Position numbers and translations under genes: made by a program. Below are positions 17,874 through 25,005 of a stretch of 64,000 nt of DNA, one piece after another. The stretch lies in assembly GCA_046160625.1 (NCBI GenBank), contig JBJXGZ010000107.1, positions 1 through 64,000 of the forward strand, in the 5' to 3' direction. Numbering within the stretch: position 1 is the first letter of the stretch; every line of letters begins with the position of its first letter. The notes under the pieces are model-generated. The model saw only the letters and a program-made list of their open reading frames with translations, was not told where the DNA came from and did no database searches. This stretch comes from M3007 sp046160625 (GTDB taxonomy: Bacteria; Bacteroidota; Bacteroidia; Chitinophagales; Saprospiraceae).

Positions 17874-19478
17874 TCACATCATACTCGCCGACTTAAATAT
17901 CCGCTCCCAATTGATCCCGTCGCGCATATTGCCGTTTTGGGTAGAGAACCAGATGAAGAGCGGTTTGCCAACAATGTGATCCTCAGGTACATAGCCCCAG
18001 AACCGGGAGTCTTCTGAGTTGTGGCGGTTGTCGCCTTGCATCCAGAAGTAGTTCTGTTTGAAGGTATAGGAGCTGGCCTCCTGGTCGTTGATGAAAATTT
18101 TTCCGTCGCGAACCTCCAGTTTGTTGTGCTCATACACCTGGATCACACGCGTATAGAAGGGTATGTTGGCAAGCGTTAGCGGCGTGGTAGCTCCTTTTTT
18201 GGGAACCCAGATGGGTCCGAAATCATCTACCGTCCAGTTGGTATATTGCTTTGTGTCATTGGGGAATAAGTCACCGGGGACACGGTTTTCGTTTTTGAGC
18301 CGTATCACTTCAAAACCCCAGGATTTTATTTTTGCTACTTGGGTGTCGTCAAGGTTAAAATAACCACTTTTTGCTGCCGCGCCGCGGGGAGCCCTTGACT
18401 GGTCGAGGTCGTAAATATTTACCCCAAGGTCGGCCACTTTTTGTACGTTCAGGGGTGTGGCCCCGAGTTTGACTTGATAGGTAAATTGCCGATGAGCGGG
18501 GTTTTGCACGGCTTGTCCGTTCACAAAAACCTGACCTCCACGGATCTGTAAACTGTCGCCGGCAATGGCGAGGCAACGTTTGATGTAATGGTCTTTTTTG
18601 TCCACGGGTCGAGTCACGAACGGGACATTCATGCCCCTATATTCAGTATTTGCCAGATTTTTGCGTTTCCATTGGCCAATGTCCCAGCTGCGGCCCGGGA
18701 CAATATACACGCTGTCGCCCGCAGGCCAGTTGAACACTACTGGTTCGTTGCGGTCTATTTTTTCGATCGCAGGAAGACGGTAATAGGGTAGTGAAGGCTT
18801 TTCCAGGTAGGATTCGCTTCCAGTAATAGGCATCACATTGTGCATCAATGGAAACTGGATCACCGTCATGGGCGTGCGTATGCCATAATGTGCCTTACTG
18901 ACAAAAAGGTAATCGCCCACCTTGAGCGAACCTTCCATGGAAGAACTTGGAATGACATAAGCTTCGATGAGAAACATCCGAATGAATGCTGCTGCAAATA
19001 CGGCAAAAATTATCGCCTCGGTCCATTCACGGGTGGCTGATTTTTTAAACTGTGGGTATTGGCCATCCAATTTTTTCAGCCCTAGCACGTCCTTTCTTTC
19101 CACTGCCTCGTGATGCAAGCGGTGAAATTCGCGCTCCTTATCCAAAATTGGCCCTTCATATTTCGCATTGGAATCTATCCCAACCAAGAAAAACGATATA
19201 GGCGCGTACACCACGGACAAAACAGCGTCCAAAAAACCATGTCGGCCAAAAGAGCGGATCATGTCAATAGTCAAACCCGCGTAAATGAAAAAGTTGACCA
19301 CGGGGAACAAAAACCAAAGCGCGTATTGCGGTTTCCGGCCAACTATCTTGCACCATTCCATGGCAGCGACGCCCGGAACGAGCGCTTTCCAGCCGGGGAT
19401 GCCCGCTTTTTCAAAAAGTTTCATCATGCTCAGGCCAAGCAGGATGTAGAGTACGATGAGGAAAATGAGAACAGACAT
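17874..19478 (-). CDS. lepB: Signal peptidase I
   Basis: The 534-aa product is long for the family, which is usual in Bacteroidota. Residues 1-100 hold about three membrane segments and a DUF5684-like region. A further hydrophobic segment at ~153-172 precedes the catalytic domain. The nucleophile is S180 (IPSSSMEGSL) and the general base is K300 (YIKRCLAIAGD). A late motif, NYFWMQGDNRHNSEDSR, is the family's conserved box with GDN. It removes signal peptides from exported proteins, which are numerous in this window. The catalytic domain has a long insert between Ser and Lys. The gene stands alone, convergent with the DUF1501 gene. Confidence 0.95.
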   Translation of the reverse strand: MSVLIFLIVLYILLGLSMMKLFEKAGIPGWKALVPGVAAMEWCKIVGRKPQYALWFLFPVVNFFIYAGLTIDMIRSFGRHGFLDAVLSVVYAPISFFLVGIDSNAKYEGPILDKEREFHRLHHEAVERKDVLGLKKLDGQYPQFKKSATREWTEAIIFAVFAAAFIRMFLIEAYVIPSSSMEGSLKVGDYLFVSKAHYGIRTPMTVIQFPLMHNVMPITGSESYLEKPSLPYYRLPAIEKIDRNEPVVFNWPAGDSVYIVPGRSWDIGQWKRKNLANTEYRGMNVPFVTRPVDKKDHYIKRCLAIAGDSLQIRGGQVFVNGQAVQNPAHRQFTYQVKLGATPLNVQKVADLGVNIYDLDQSRAPRGAAAKSGYFNLDDTQVAKIKSWGFEVIRLKNENRVPGDLFPNDTKQYTNWTVDDFGPIWVPKKGATTPLTLANIPFYTRVIQVYEHNKLEVRDGKIFINDQEASSYTFKQNYFWMQGDNRHNSEDSRFWGYVPEDHIVGKPLFIWFSTQNGNMRDGINWERIFKSASMM

Positions 19479-19540
19479 GGGTAAAGGCGATAATTGGATA
19501 TTGGGATATTTTGATATTGGGGTATATTCCCCAAAAACAC

Positions 19541-19575
19541 AGGCGAAGGTATTTTAAGAAAAAACACCTTCGCCT
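19541..19575. repeat. Hairpin upstream of lepB
   Basis: AGGCGAAGGT (19541-19550) and ACCTTCGCCT (19566-19575) are perfect inverse copies around a 15-nt loop. The flanks hold short ATTGGATATTGGGATA and ATTGGACATTGG words typical of the other intergenic repeats. The hairpin lies between the minus-strand genes at 19657-21054 and lepB and may terminate the former. Confidence 0.6.
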
Positions 19576-19656
19576 ATCATTAGATTTTCTGTCCAAATCC
19601 TTCGATGAACGGATGTCCGAATAATTGGACATTGGATGTTGGACATTGGACATTCC

Positions 19657-21054
19657 CTACTCTTCTTCTTCCGATTTTTTACGTCGCTTGCGCCGGGTCT
19701 TAAACAATTCCACCACCTCTTTATCGGTCAGGAACTTGAAGTCTACAAACTGGGTAGACACGAAACGCTTTACATCCTGGTAGTCCTTTGCCCGTTTGTC
19801 GGTAAATACCTTGAGGAGTTTGCCGACGTAGCTGAGCGAGAGTTTTTCTACGTCCTGATTGAATTGCTGGTTACCAAAGATTTTCATGTACAGGCCAAAA
19901 ATCTTGGTCAACTCGAAATAATCCATGTATTCGCGCTCCGAAAGCCCCTTCACGAGTCGTGTGAAATAGGTGATCACCAATTGACGCAGGCATTCTGTTT
20001 CGACCGCAAGCCCTTCGTGAGCATTGTAAAAATCCTGCACGGCTTCGATCGAATCGGGGTGTACATAGCCAAGGCTGTGGATTTTATCTGCAATGCGGTA
20101 GTAGTCCGAAATCTTATCTTTATAGAGCTTGTCCACCACCAGGCTCATCCGCTCGTCGTTCGTGGCATCAATACCTGGTGATTTGTAAAGCCCGATGAGG
20201 AACCGCAGATAACGGGTATCAAATTCCTGGAACGAACGCCGCTCCCGCTCGAAATGGGTCGCGAACGCTTTGCGCTCTGCCGGGTCGAAGTCCACGAAAT
20301 TGCCGCAAATCGCTAGCATTTCGAGGTATTCTTCCGTGGCATAAAACTCCTTGTTATTTAAAAAGTCAATGATTTGATTTTTCAGGCTGTCATTTCCTGC
20401 ACCGGTCTCGAAGCGTTTGAGGAGGAACTGGCGAAGCGCCGAAAAATTCGGTTTCATCTCACCCAAGGTCTTGGGAAAATCTGCCGAGTGATATTGCTCG
20501 TTGCGGAACTGGTTGGAATAACGGCGGTAAATATCCTCGCGGTCTTTCAGATCGCGGAAGCGGTCTTGCTTCAGCTGCTGTAGGAAATAGCGGATGCGCT
20601 TGTTTTCCACGAGGCTCATCAGGTTGGTGATCCAGATGTCGCTGCTAAGCGCGAAACCTACGGTAATGCTCTGCCCGATGCGTTTTTTAAGTTGTTCAAA
20701 ATGAACACTTTTGCAAATGGCAATCAGAATTTCCTTAAAGTGGTCATTGGGGCGAACGTACTTGTATTGGTCGTTGATTTCGCCCCGAAGCACGGCATAA
20801 CCCAAAATACGCGGCAGGTAAAGGCCCTCAAACGGAGGCTCCAGCAGGTATTTTTCAAAGGTTACCAACTGCAAAGGCGCCTCGGAAGCCACCTGGTGAT
20901 GCAGGGTGGAGAGCTGTGGTTCGAATTCTGTGCGCAATTCATTGTAGAACTCGTCTTCTTCCTCTTCGAGGTATTGCGCGAGGTTGTCGGATTCTTGAAT
21001 GGCTGCCGCGATCTCGTTCAAGCGGTCGAAATATTGGTCGTCTAAAGCCTGCAT
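19657..21054 (-). CDS. Unknown cytoplasmic helical protein
   Basis: The start at 21054 (MQALDDQYFDRLNEI) is preferred because the longer frame runs into a GTGAGCGGTCGTGAG repeat. The product is 465 aa, without signal peptide or membrane segment. It is strongly helical and charged, with an acidic N-terminal stretch (AQYLEEEEDEFYNE), many Arg/Lys/Glu heptads and a basic-acidic tail (TRRKRRKKSEEEE). I do not recognise the family. It lies downstream of rpsP on the same strand, but a terminator separates the two. Confidence 0.8.
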   Translation of the reverse strand: MQALDDQYFDRLNEIAAAIQESDNLAQYLEEEEDEFYNELRTEFEPQLSTLHHQVASEAPLQLVTFEKYLLEPPFEGLYLPRILGYAVLRGEINDQYKYVRPNDHFKEILIAICKSVHFEQLKKRIGQSITVGFALSSDIWITNLMSLVENKRIRYFLQQLKQDRFRDLKDREDIYRRYSNQFRNEQYHSADFPKTLGEMKPNFSALRQFLLKRFETGAGNDSLKNQIIDFLNNKEFYATEEYLEMLAICGNFVDFDPAERKAFATHFERERRSFQEFDTRYLRFLIGLYKSPGIDATNDERMSLVVDKLYKDKISDYYRIADKIHSLGYVHPDSIEAVQDFYNAHEGLAVETECLRQLVITYFTRLVKGLSEREYMDYFELTKIFGLYMKIFGNQQFNQDVEKLSLSYVGKLLKVFTDKRAKDYQDVKRFVSTQFVDFKFLTDKEVVELFKTRRKRRKKSEEEE

Positions 21055-21116
21055 AGTGTGAGCGGTCGTGAGAGAGTGAGAGGTCGTGAGCGGGGAGATG
21101 AATTTAATTCTATTTT

Positions 21117-21160
21117 GAAAAAGACCCGATGAAGCCACCAAGGGCTTCATCAGGTCTTTT
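21117..21160 (-). terminator. rpsP terminator
   Basis: AAAAGACCCGATGAAGCC and its inverse (one mismatch) form an ~18-bp stem at 21119-21160 with a 5-nt loop. Read on the minus strand the stem ends in a T-rich run (TCTTTTTC). It lies 54 bp beyond the rpsP stop. Confidence 0.85.
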
Positions 21161-21213
21161 CATCAAAACATGCTTCGAGGGCAAATGTAAACAGCCTCTT
21201 CGAAGATGGTATA

Positions 21214-21888
21214 TTATTCTTCTGTTTTTTCTTCTTCTGCTGGAGCGGCTTCTTCTTCAACTGCCTCCTCCGCCGGAGCGGCTTCCTCTGCTACTGCTTC
21301 TTCTGCTGGAGCGGCTTCCTCTGCTTCTGCCTCAACCGCTTCTGCTACCATTTCTTCTGCTCCTGCTCCTGCCTCAACTGCCTCTGCTACCATTTCTTCT
21401 GCTCCTGCTTCTGCCTCAACTGCTTCTGCCACTTTCTCTTCTTCGGCGGGTACAACTGGCACAGGCTTAACTTTTACCTTGGCGGTTCCGTCCACTTTTG
21501 CTACAAATTTCTTCTTGGCTTCTTTTGTTTCCTCGCGGCGTTGTTCGATACGATTTTCTTTTTCCTCGATCCATTTAGCCAACATCTCGTCGGCCTTTGC
21601 CTGGTCGAATGCTCCTTTTGCTACGCCTTTTTGAAGGTGTTTTGCGTATAAAACGCCTTTGAAACGGAGGATAGCGTTAACAGTGTCTGTTGGTTGTGCA
21701 CCAACGTTAATCCAGTGAGCGGCGCGTTCGCGATCCAGTTCGATGGAGGCAGGAACAGTGAGTGGGTTATAGGTGCCGATTTTCTCGATGAACTTGCCGT
21801 CGCGGGGCGAACGGCTGTCGGCGGCTACAATGTGGTAGAAAGGGGCGGCTTTGCGGCCTTTGCGTTGCAGGCGAAGTTTGACTGCCAT
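21214..21888 (-). CDS. rpsP: 30S ribosomal protein S16 with long acidic tail
   Basis: The start at 21888 gives MAVKLRLQRKGRKAAPFYHIV, the canonical S16 N-terminus. Residues 1-~85 are S16 (DSRSPRDGKFIEKIGTYNP, then ERAAHWINVGAQPTDTV). The product is 224 aa against 80-90 in most bacteria; longer forms are known in Bacteroidota. Residues ~105-150 are Lys/Arg/Glu-rich, and ~150-224 are almost only Ala, Glu, Val and Pro, in repeats such as EEAAPAEEAV and GAEEMVAEAVEA. S16 binds 16S rRNA during 30S assembly; the tail's role is unknown. The common partners rimM and trmD are not next to it. A perfect TACCTTTG -7 box lies upstream. Confidence 0.97.
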   Translation of the reverse strand: MAVKLRLQRKGRKAAPFYHIVAADSRSPRDGKFIEKIGTYNPLTVPASIELDRERAAHWINVGAQPTDTVNAILRFKGVLYAKHLQKGVAKGAFDQAKADEMLAKWIEEKENRIEQRREETKEAKKKFVAKVDGTAKVKVKPVPVVPAEEEKVAEAVEAEAGAEEMVAEAVEAGAGAEEMVAEAVEAEAEEAAPAEEAVAEEAAPAEEAVEEEAAPAEEEKTEE

Positions 21889-21922
21889 GTAGTGAAATTG
21901 AAAATTTAAATGAGAAATTCTC

Positions 21923-21953
21923 GCCCGGCTACTTATGTGAAATAGCACCGGGC
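21923..21953 (-). promoter_or_regulatory. rpsP 5' leader hairpin
   Basis: GCCCGG and CCGGGC, plus inner GCTA/TAGC, pair within the leader between the putative promoter (21967-21974) and the rpsP start at 21888. The stem is GC-rich with no U-run after it, which fits a translational control or stability element better than a terminator. Binding by S16 itself is only a guess. Confidence 0.5.
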
Positions 21954-21966
21954 TTTTCGAGGGGCG

Positions 21967-21998
21967 CAAAGGTAGAAAAACAACGCCTAAAAAACCAA
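21967..21998 (-). promoter_or_regulatory. Bacteroidota-type promoter of rpsP
   Basis: On the minus strand TACCTTTG (21967-21974) exactly fits the -7 consensus TAnnTTTG and is followed by CGCCCC. A TTG lies 21 nt upstream of it. The same CTTTGCGCYCC context occurs before rpmH and clpX. Confidence 0.7.
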
Positions 21999-22052
21999 GC
22001 AGATTCTAAAAAAATCAATGGTTCATCCAGAATTTTGAGATAATTGGGTTTA

Positions 22053-22192
22053 ATTGATGATTAACGAGTACGTGAGCGTTGATTTTTGATGTAATAGTGG
22101 ATTGACAATGGCCGATGTGTCGCCATCGTGAATTATACCATCGTCCATTCGCATCAAAAATCAATACTGATGTACTCGTCAATCATCAATCA
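22053..22192. repeat. MITE-like palindromic element, copy 2
   Basis: A ~140-bp imperfect palindrome, with arms about 22054-22100 and 22145-22189. Its centre (ATGGCCGATGTGTCGCCATC region) is nearly the same as in copy 1 at 7698-7833. Arm sequences differ from copy 1 in a compensated manner. It lies between rpsP and the DUF1761 gene. Confidence 0.8.
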
Positions 22193-22264
22193 AACAAAAT
22201 CAGAAAAATCTCGAATTTCGGAATGACTCAAGTTGGCAAAACTTACGCCGAAATGAATTTCGCC

Positions 22265-22693
22265 CTACCGCCAGGCACTCAAAATGCCACCCATGATGGC
22301 GAGTGTCACCATCCAGTAGCCAAGATTTGTAAACACCCAGCCCCAACCGCGTTTTTCAAAAATAGACATGGTGCCGAGTACAGGCAACAGTACTGTGAGC
22401 GAAATAAGGATTCCATGTACCACGCCATGCCCGAATGTGGCATAACTCTGGCCTTCAGGCCCTACATCCTGACCAGGACCTGTTACGTTGATGCACATGA
22501 ACATAGAAAGCAGGAAAGACAATCCTAGTGCAACAACATACAAAATGGGGTTTGGGCCTTTACCAATGCTTTCGAGGGTAAAGCCATTGGCGCGCATCCA
22601 GGGTCCGCCGAGCACAGCAGGGTGGTAATAAACGAAGCCGACGATCATCGGCACGAGGGCAGTTACGCCGACAGCAAGAAAATTGGGTTCCAT
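22265..22693 (-). CDS. DUF1761 family membrane protein
   Basis: The start at 22693 gives MEPNFLAVGVTALVPMIVGFVYYHP, matching the DUF1761 N-terminus (a small residue-rich helix followed by a G-x-x-Y-x-P motif and G-x-W-M). The product is 142 aa with four membrane helices and a conserved short GHGVVHG loop before helix 3. The function of the family is not known. The gene appears to be a single transcription unit on the minus strand, between a palindromic element and a hairpin. Confidence 0.85.
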   Translation of the reverse strand: MEPNFLAVGVTALVPMIVGFVYYHPAVLGGPWMRANGFTLESIGKGPNPILYVVALGLSFLLSMFMCINVTGPGQDVGPEGQSYATFGHGVVHGILISLTVLLPVLGTMSIFEKRGWGWVFTNLGYWMVTLAIMGGILSAWR

Positions 22694-22804
22694 AAGTGGT
22701 GAAAAGTTTTGTTTTGAAAATGTATGCAAACGTACAAATGGGATTTGTATCTGCAAATTTTAAAACAAAAAGTTTTATATTTTTTTGCAATAAGCCCAAG
22801 GAGG

Positions 22805-22841
22805 CAAACTTCCCGAAAGTTTTAAACTTTCGGGAAGTTTG
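22805..22841. terminator. Palindromic hairpin downstream of the YD-repeat T9SS gene
   Basis: A nearly loop-free palindrome (CAAACTTCCCGAAAGTT and its inverse) lies 12 bp beyond the stop of the minus-strand gene at 22853. The ACTTCCCGAAAGT word also occurs inside the methyltransferase gene at 8766-8815. It is probably the transcription end for the T9SS gene. Confidence 0.65.
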
Positions 22842-22852
22842 AATCTATGTAA

Positions 22853-24115
22853 TCAACGCTTGATTTGCAGAGGCTTAGCCCCCATCTTTCCGTCGTTTCC
22901 AAGAACTTGGAGGATGTAATTCCCAGTAGGCAAATTGCCCAGTTGGAGGCTTTCTTCGCCTTGGCCGTGCAGGTTTTGCGAGCGAACAGGACGGCCCTGT
23001 TGGTCGAAAACCATAGCCTGGCTCAATCCTTCTCCTTTTATGGTGACAGCGCTGTTGGCTGGGTTGGGGAAGATTTTGAAATCTGCAACTGCAAGTGTAT
23101 GCGTGGAAAGAAGCACTGCATAATAGTTATTGCCATAACTGGCTAATAACCAAGTGGCTCCATCCCAAAACTCCGCCTGTGAACTGATGAAGTTGTTTTC
23201 GATGTCGTATCCGTTAAACTGTCGGTAAGAGCCTTCCCAGTTGCTGTCTACCCAGTTCGAAGCGATCCAAAAAGAAAGGTTGTTTTCTGCATCGTAAGTG
23301 TAATCAGTCAGAGAGTTGTTTTCCCAAGTTGCGCCATTCCAATCCTGCACGAGGTCCTGAAGGGCGTTTCCGTTTATATCATAGTTATATAAATTTTGAT
23401 AGATGTTAACCCAAGCTGTGCCATTCCATTGCTCAAGCAAGTATTGAATCAGGTTTCCACTTCCGTCAAAGGTATCGGTGGTGCGGCTATATTCTTTCCA
23501 TGTGAGGTTTTCCCAGGTATAGGTAGTTTCGGTTTTGCTATTGGGCGAGTAGGAGTAATCAACACGAGTTTTATCTATCCAATTGCCAGCGACAAGTTGT
23601 TGAGAGATTGACATTAGCAACAAGTTTTGGGCATCATAAGTATAAAGGATTCGGATTGAACCTTGTGTGTAACTCAGGATATTCCCGGTTGCATCGTATA
23701 CATAAGTTGTCAACGAATGCATAACCCAAGCCGTGCCATTCCATTTTTCTTGCAAACTGGAAAGCAGTTGGCCATCATTATCATAGGTGAAAATGAATCG
23801 GTATGAATCCGTCCACCCACTGATATCGTTTCCGTTTTGGGAAAGATAATAAAGCAGGTTTCCATTTGCATCGTAGGTAATGTCGGTGGCGCGATGATCC
23901 AAGTACCAATTGCCCGTAGAGTCTATGTTCCAAGTTTTCCTTTGGTTAACCAACAGTTGGCTGTTGTAGGCCAATGTTGTGGAATCCCCGTAAAAGGGAA
24001 CCCCTGCTCCATCCACAAGGGCATAAGTATGGGCAATAAGAAGGGAGCTCTGCCCGTGTGCGGGCGAGGAGGCCAGAAGGCCAAGAAGCACGAAGATTGT
24101 AGCGAAGTGTTTCAT
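22853..24115 (-). CDS. Secreted YD-repeat-like protein with T9SS sorting domain
   Basis: The 420-aa product has a signal peptide (cleavage near SPAHGQ). Residues ~60-330 hold about seven imperfect repeats mixing YD-type pieces (ITYDANGNLL, TYDNDGQLL, NYDINGNAL, TYDAENNL) with a W-N-G-T-A-W type strand (KWNGTAWV, QWNGTAWVN, DWNGATWEN). The C-terminus has IFPNPANSAV and LPTGNYILQV, a T9SS type A domain. Proteins of this type are surface or released adhesin-like products; no enzymatic motif is visible. The gene is monocistronic. Confidence 0.87.
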   Translation of the reverse strand: MKHFATIFVLLGLLASSPAHGQSSLLIAHTYALVDGAGVPFYGDSTTLAYNSQLLVNQRKTWNIDSTGNWYLDHRATDITYDANGNLLYYLSQNGNDISGWTDSYRFIFTYDNDGQLLSSLQEKWNGTAWVMHSLTTYVYDATGNILSYTQGSIRILYTYDAQNLLLMSISQQLVAGNWIDKTRVDYSYSPNSKTETTYTWENLTWKEYSRTTDTFDGSGNLIQYLLEQWNGTAWVNIYQNLYNYDINGNALQDLVQDWNGATWENNSLTDYTYDAENNLSFWIASNWVDSNWEGSYRQFNGYDIENNFISSQAEFWDGATWLLASYGNNYYAVLLSTHTLAVADFKIFPNPANSAVTIKGEGLSQAMVFDQQGRPVRSQNLHGQGEESLQLGNLPTGNYILQVLGNDGKMGAKPLQIKR

Positions 24116-24427
24116 AAAAAGAGAGTTTGGTTTGGCAAAATTGCCGTGAACAAAACTACGGACTTATCCCATAAGAAAGCACATGCCGTGGCTTATTCTT
24201 ACAACGCCACAATAAAAATACGGTGGGAATAAAGTGCCCGGTTTGTATCAGCACAAAAATCGTTGTGGTGGCAGCAATAAAATAGGACACTTTCGCCCCT
24301 TTATTCTGTACGCGGGAATCGGTGTGAGCCACCTAAAATCTGTACCCTACCAGTTAAATCTCCACACTCTCCAACTTTTTGTCCAAAAATGAGTTTAATT
24401 TGCCCCGGGTTACACTACATTTGACAG
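24116..24427. other. Intergenic region with no recognised gene
   Basis: The 312 bp separate the divergent T9SS and toxin-antitoxin genes. Short mirrored words (AAAGTGCCC near 24235 and GGACACTTT near 24287) suggest a weak palindrome. An AT-rich stretch at 24375-24405 could hold the toxin-antitoxin promoter. I see no tRNA, small gene or known RNA. Confidence 0.6.
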
Positions 24428-24661
24428 ATGGAAAATTGGCAAGAACGCATCACGATAAACCCAAACATTCGCTTTGGGAAACCTTGCATCAAAGGGACGC
24501 GCATCTCCGTAGGAGATGTTCTCGCATGGCTTTCTCATGGGATGACACACTCGGAAATCATCGAAGATTTTCCGGAATTGACAGAGCTTGATATCCTGGC
24601 AGCACTTTCTTTTGCATCGCAACGGGAACAAACAGGCAAAATATTGAAGGCCGCAGCATGA
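24428..24661 (+). CDS. DUF433 antitoxin
   Basis: The 77-aa product matches the DUF433 family (ITINPNIRFGKPCIKGTRISVGDVL, then GMTHSEIIEDFPELTELDILAAL), a small helix-turn-helix-like fold. By family knowledge DUF433 proteins pair with DUF5615 PIN-like proteins as antitoxins, and often autoregulate. Its stop overlaps the next start (ATGA at 24658-24661), which fits tight translational coupling. Confidence 0.9.
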   Translation: MENWQERITINPNIRFGKPCIKGTRISVGDVLAWLSHGMTHSEIIEDFPELTELDILAALSFASQREQTGKILKAAA

Positions 24662-24930
24662 GGCTCTTACTCGATAACAATATTTCCTACAGACTCGTCA
24701 AAAAGTTGAAGGACGTTGTCCCTGAGTGTTTGCACGTTAGTAAAACGGGGCTTTTAAGGCCTGCTGACGATCCTGATATTTGGGCATGGGCCAAACGGTA
24801 CGATCACGTTATTGTCACCTTTGATGAAGATTTTGAAGTACTTGAAACACTTTATGGTTTTCCACCTAAAGTCATTTTACTGCGATTTGGCAACGCCCCA
24901 ACAAAACTGATTGAGAAAGTCCTGAGGTAA
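24658..24930 (+). CDS. DUF5615 PIN-like toxin
   Basis: The 90-aa product starts MRLLLDNNISYRLVKKL and has the second acidic motif VTFDEDFEVL and a strand ending PPKVILLRFGN, as in the DUF5615 branch of the PIN/Mut7-C nuclease fold. The acidic residues D6 and the D-E-D group are the probable metal ligands. It overlaps the antitoxin gene by 4 bp. RNA cleavage is inferred from the family. Confidence 0.9.
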   Translation: MRLLLDNNISYRLVKKLKDVVPECLHVSKTGLLRPADDPDIWAWAKRYDHVIVTFDEDFEVLETLYGFPPKVILLRFGNAPTKLIEKVLR

Positions 24931-25005
24931 AACCTTTTAGAGATACAGGCATTTTTACGAAACGAAGCATTAGGACTTTTGGAAATTTACTGAATAAACA
25001 CAGCT

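Noticed and set aside
21206..21634. Ser/Ala-rich plus-strand frame opposite rpsP
   Set aside because: It is the complement of the Ala/Glu repeats of the S16 tail.
21923..21953. Known riboswitch upstream of rpsP
   Set aside because: Only a single GC-rich hairpin is visible, with no conserved riboswitch core.
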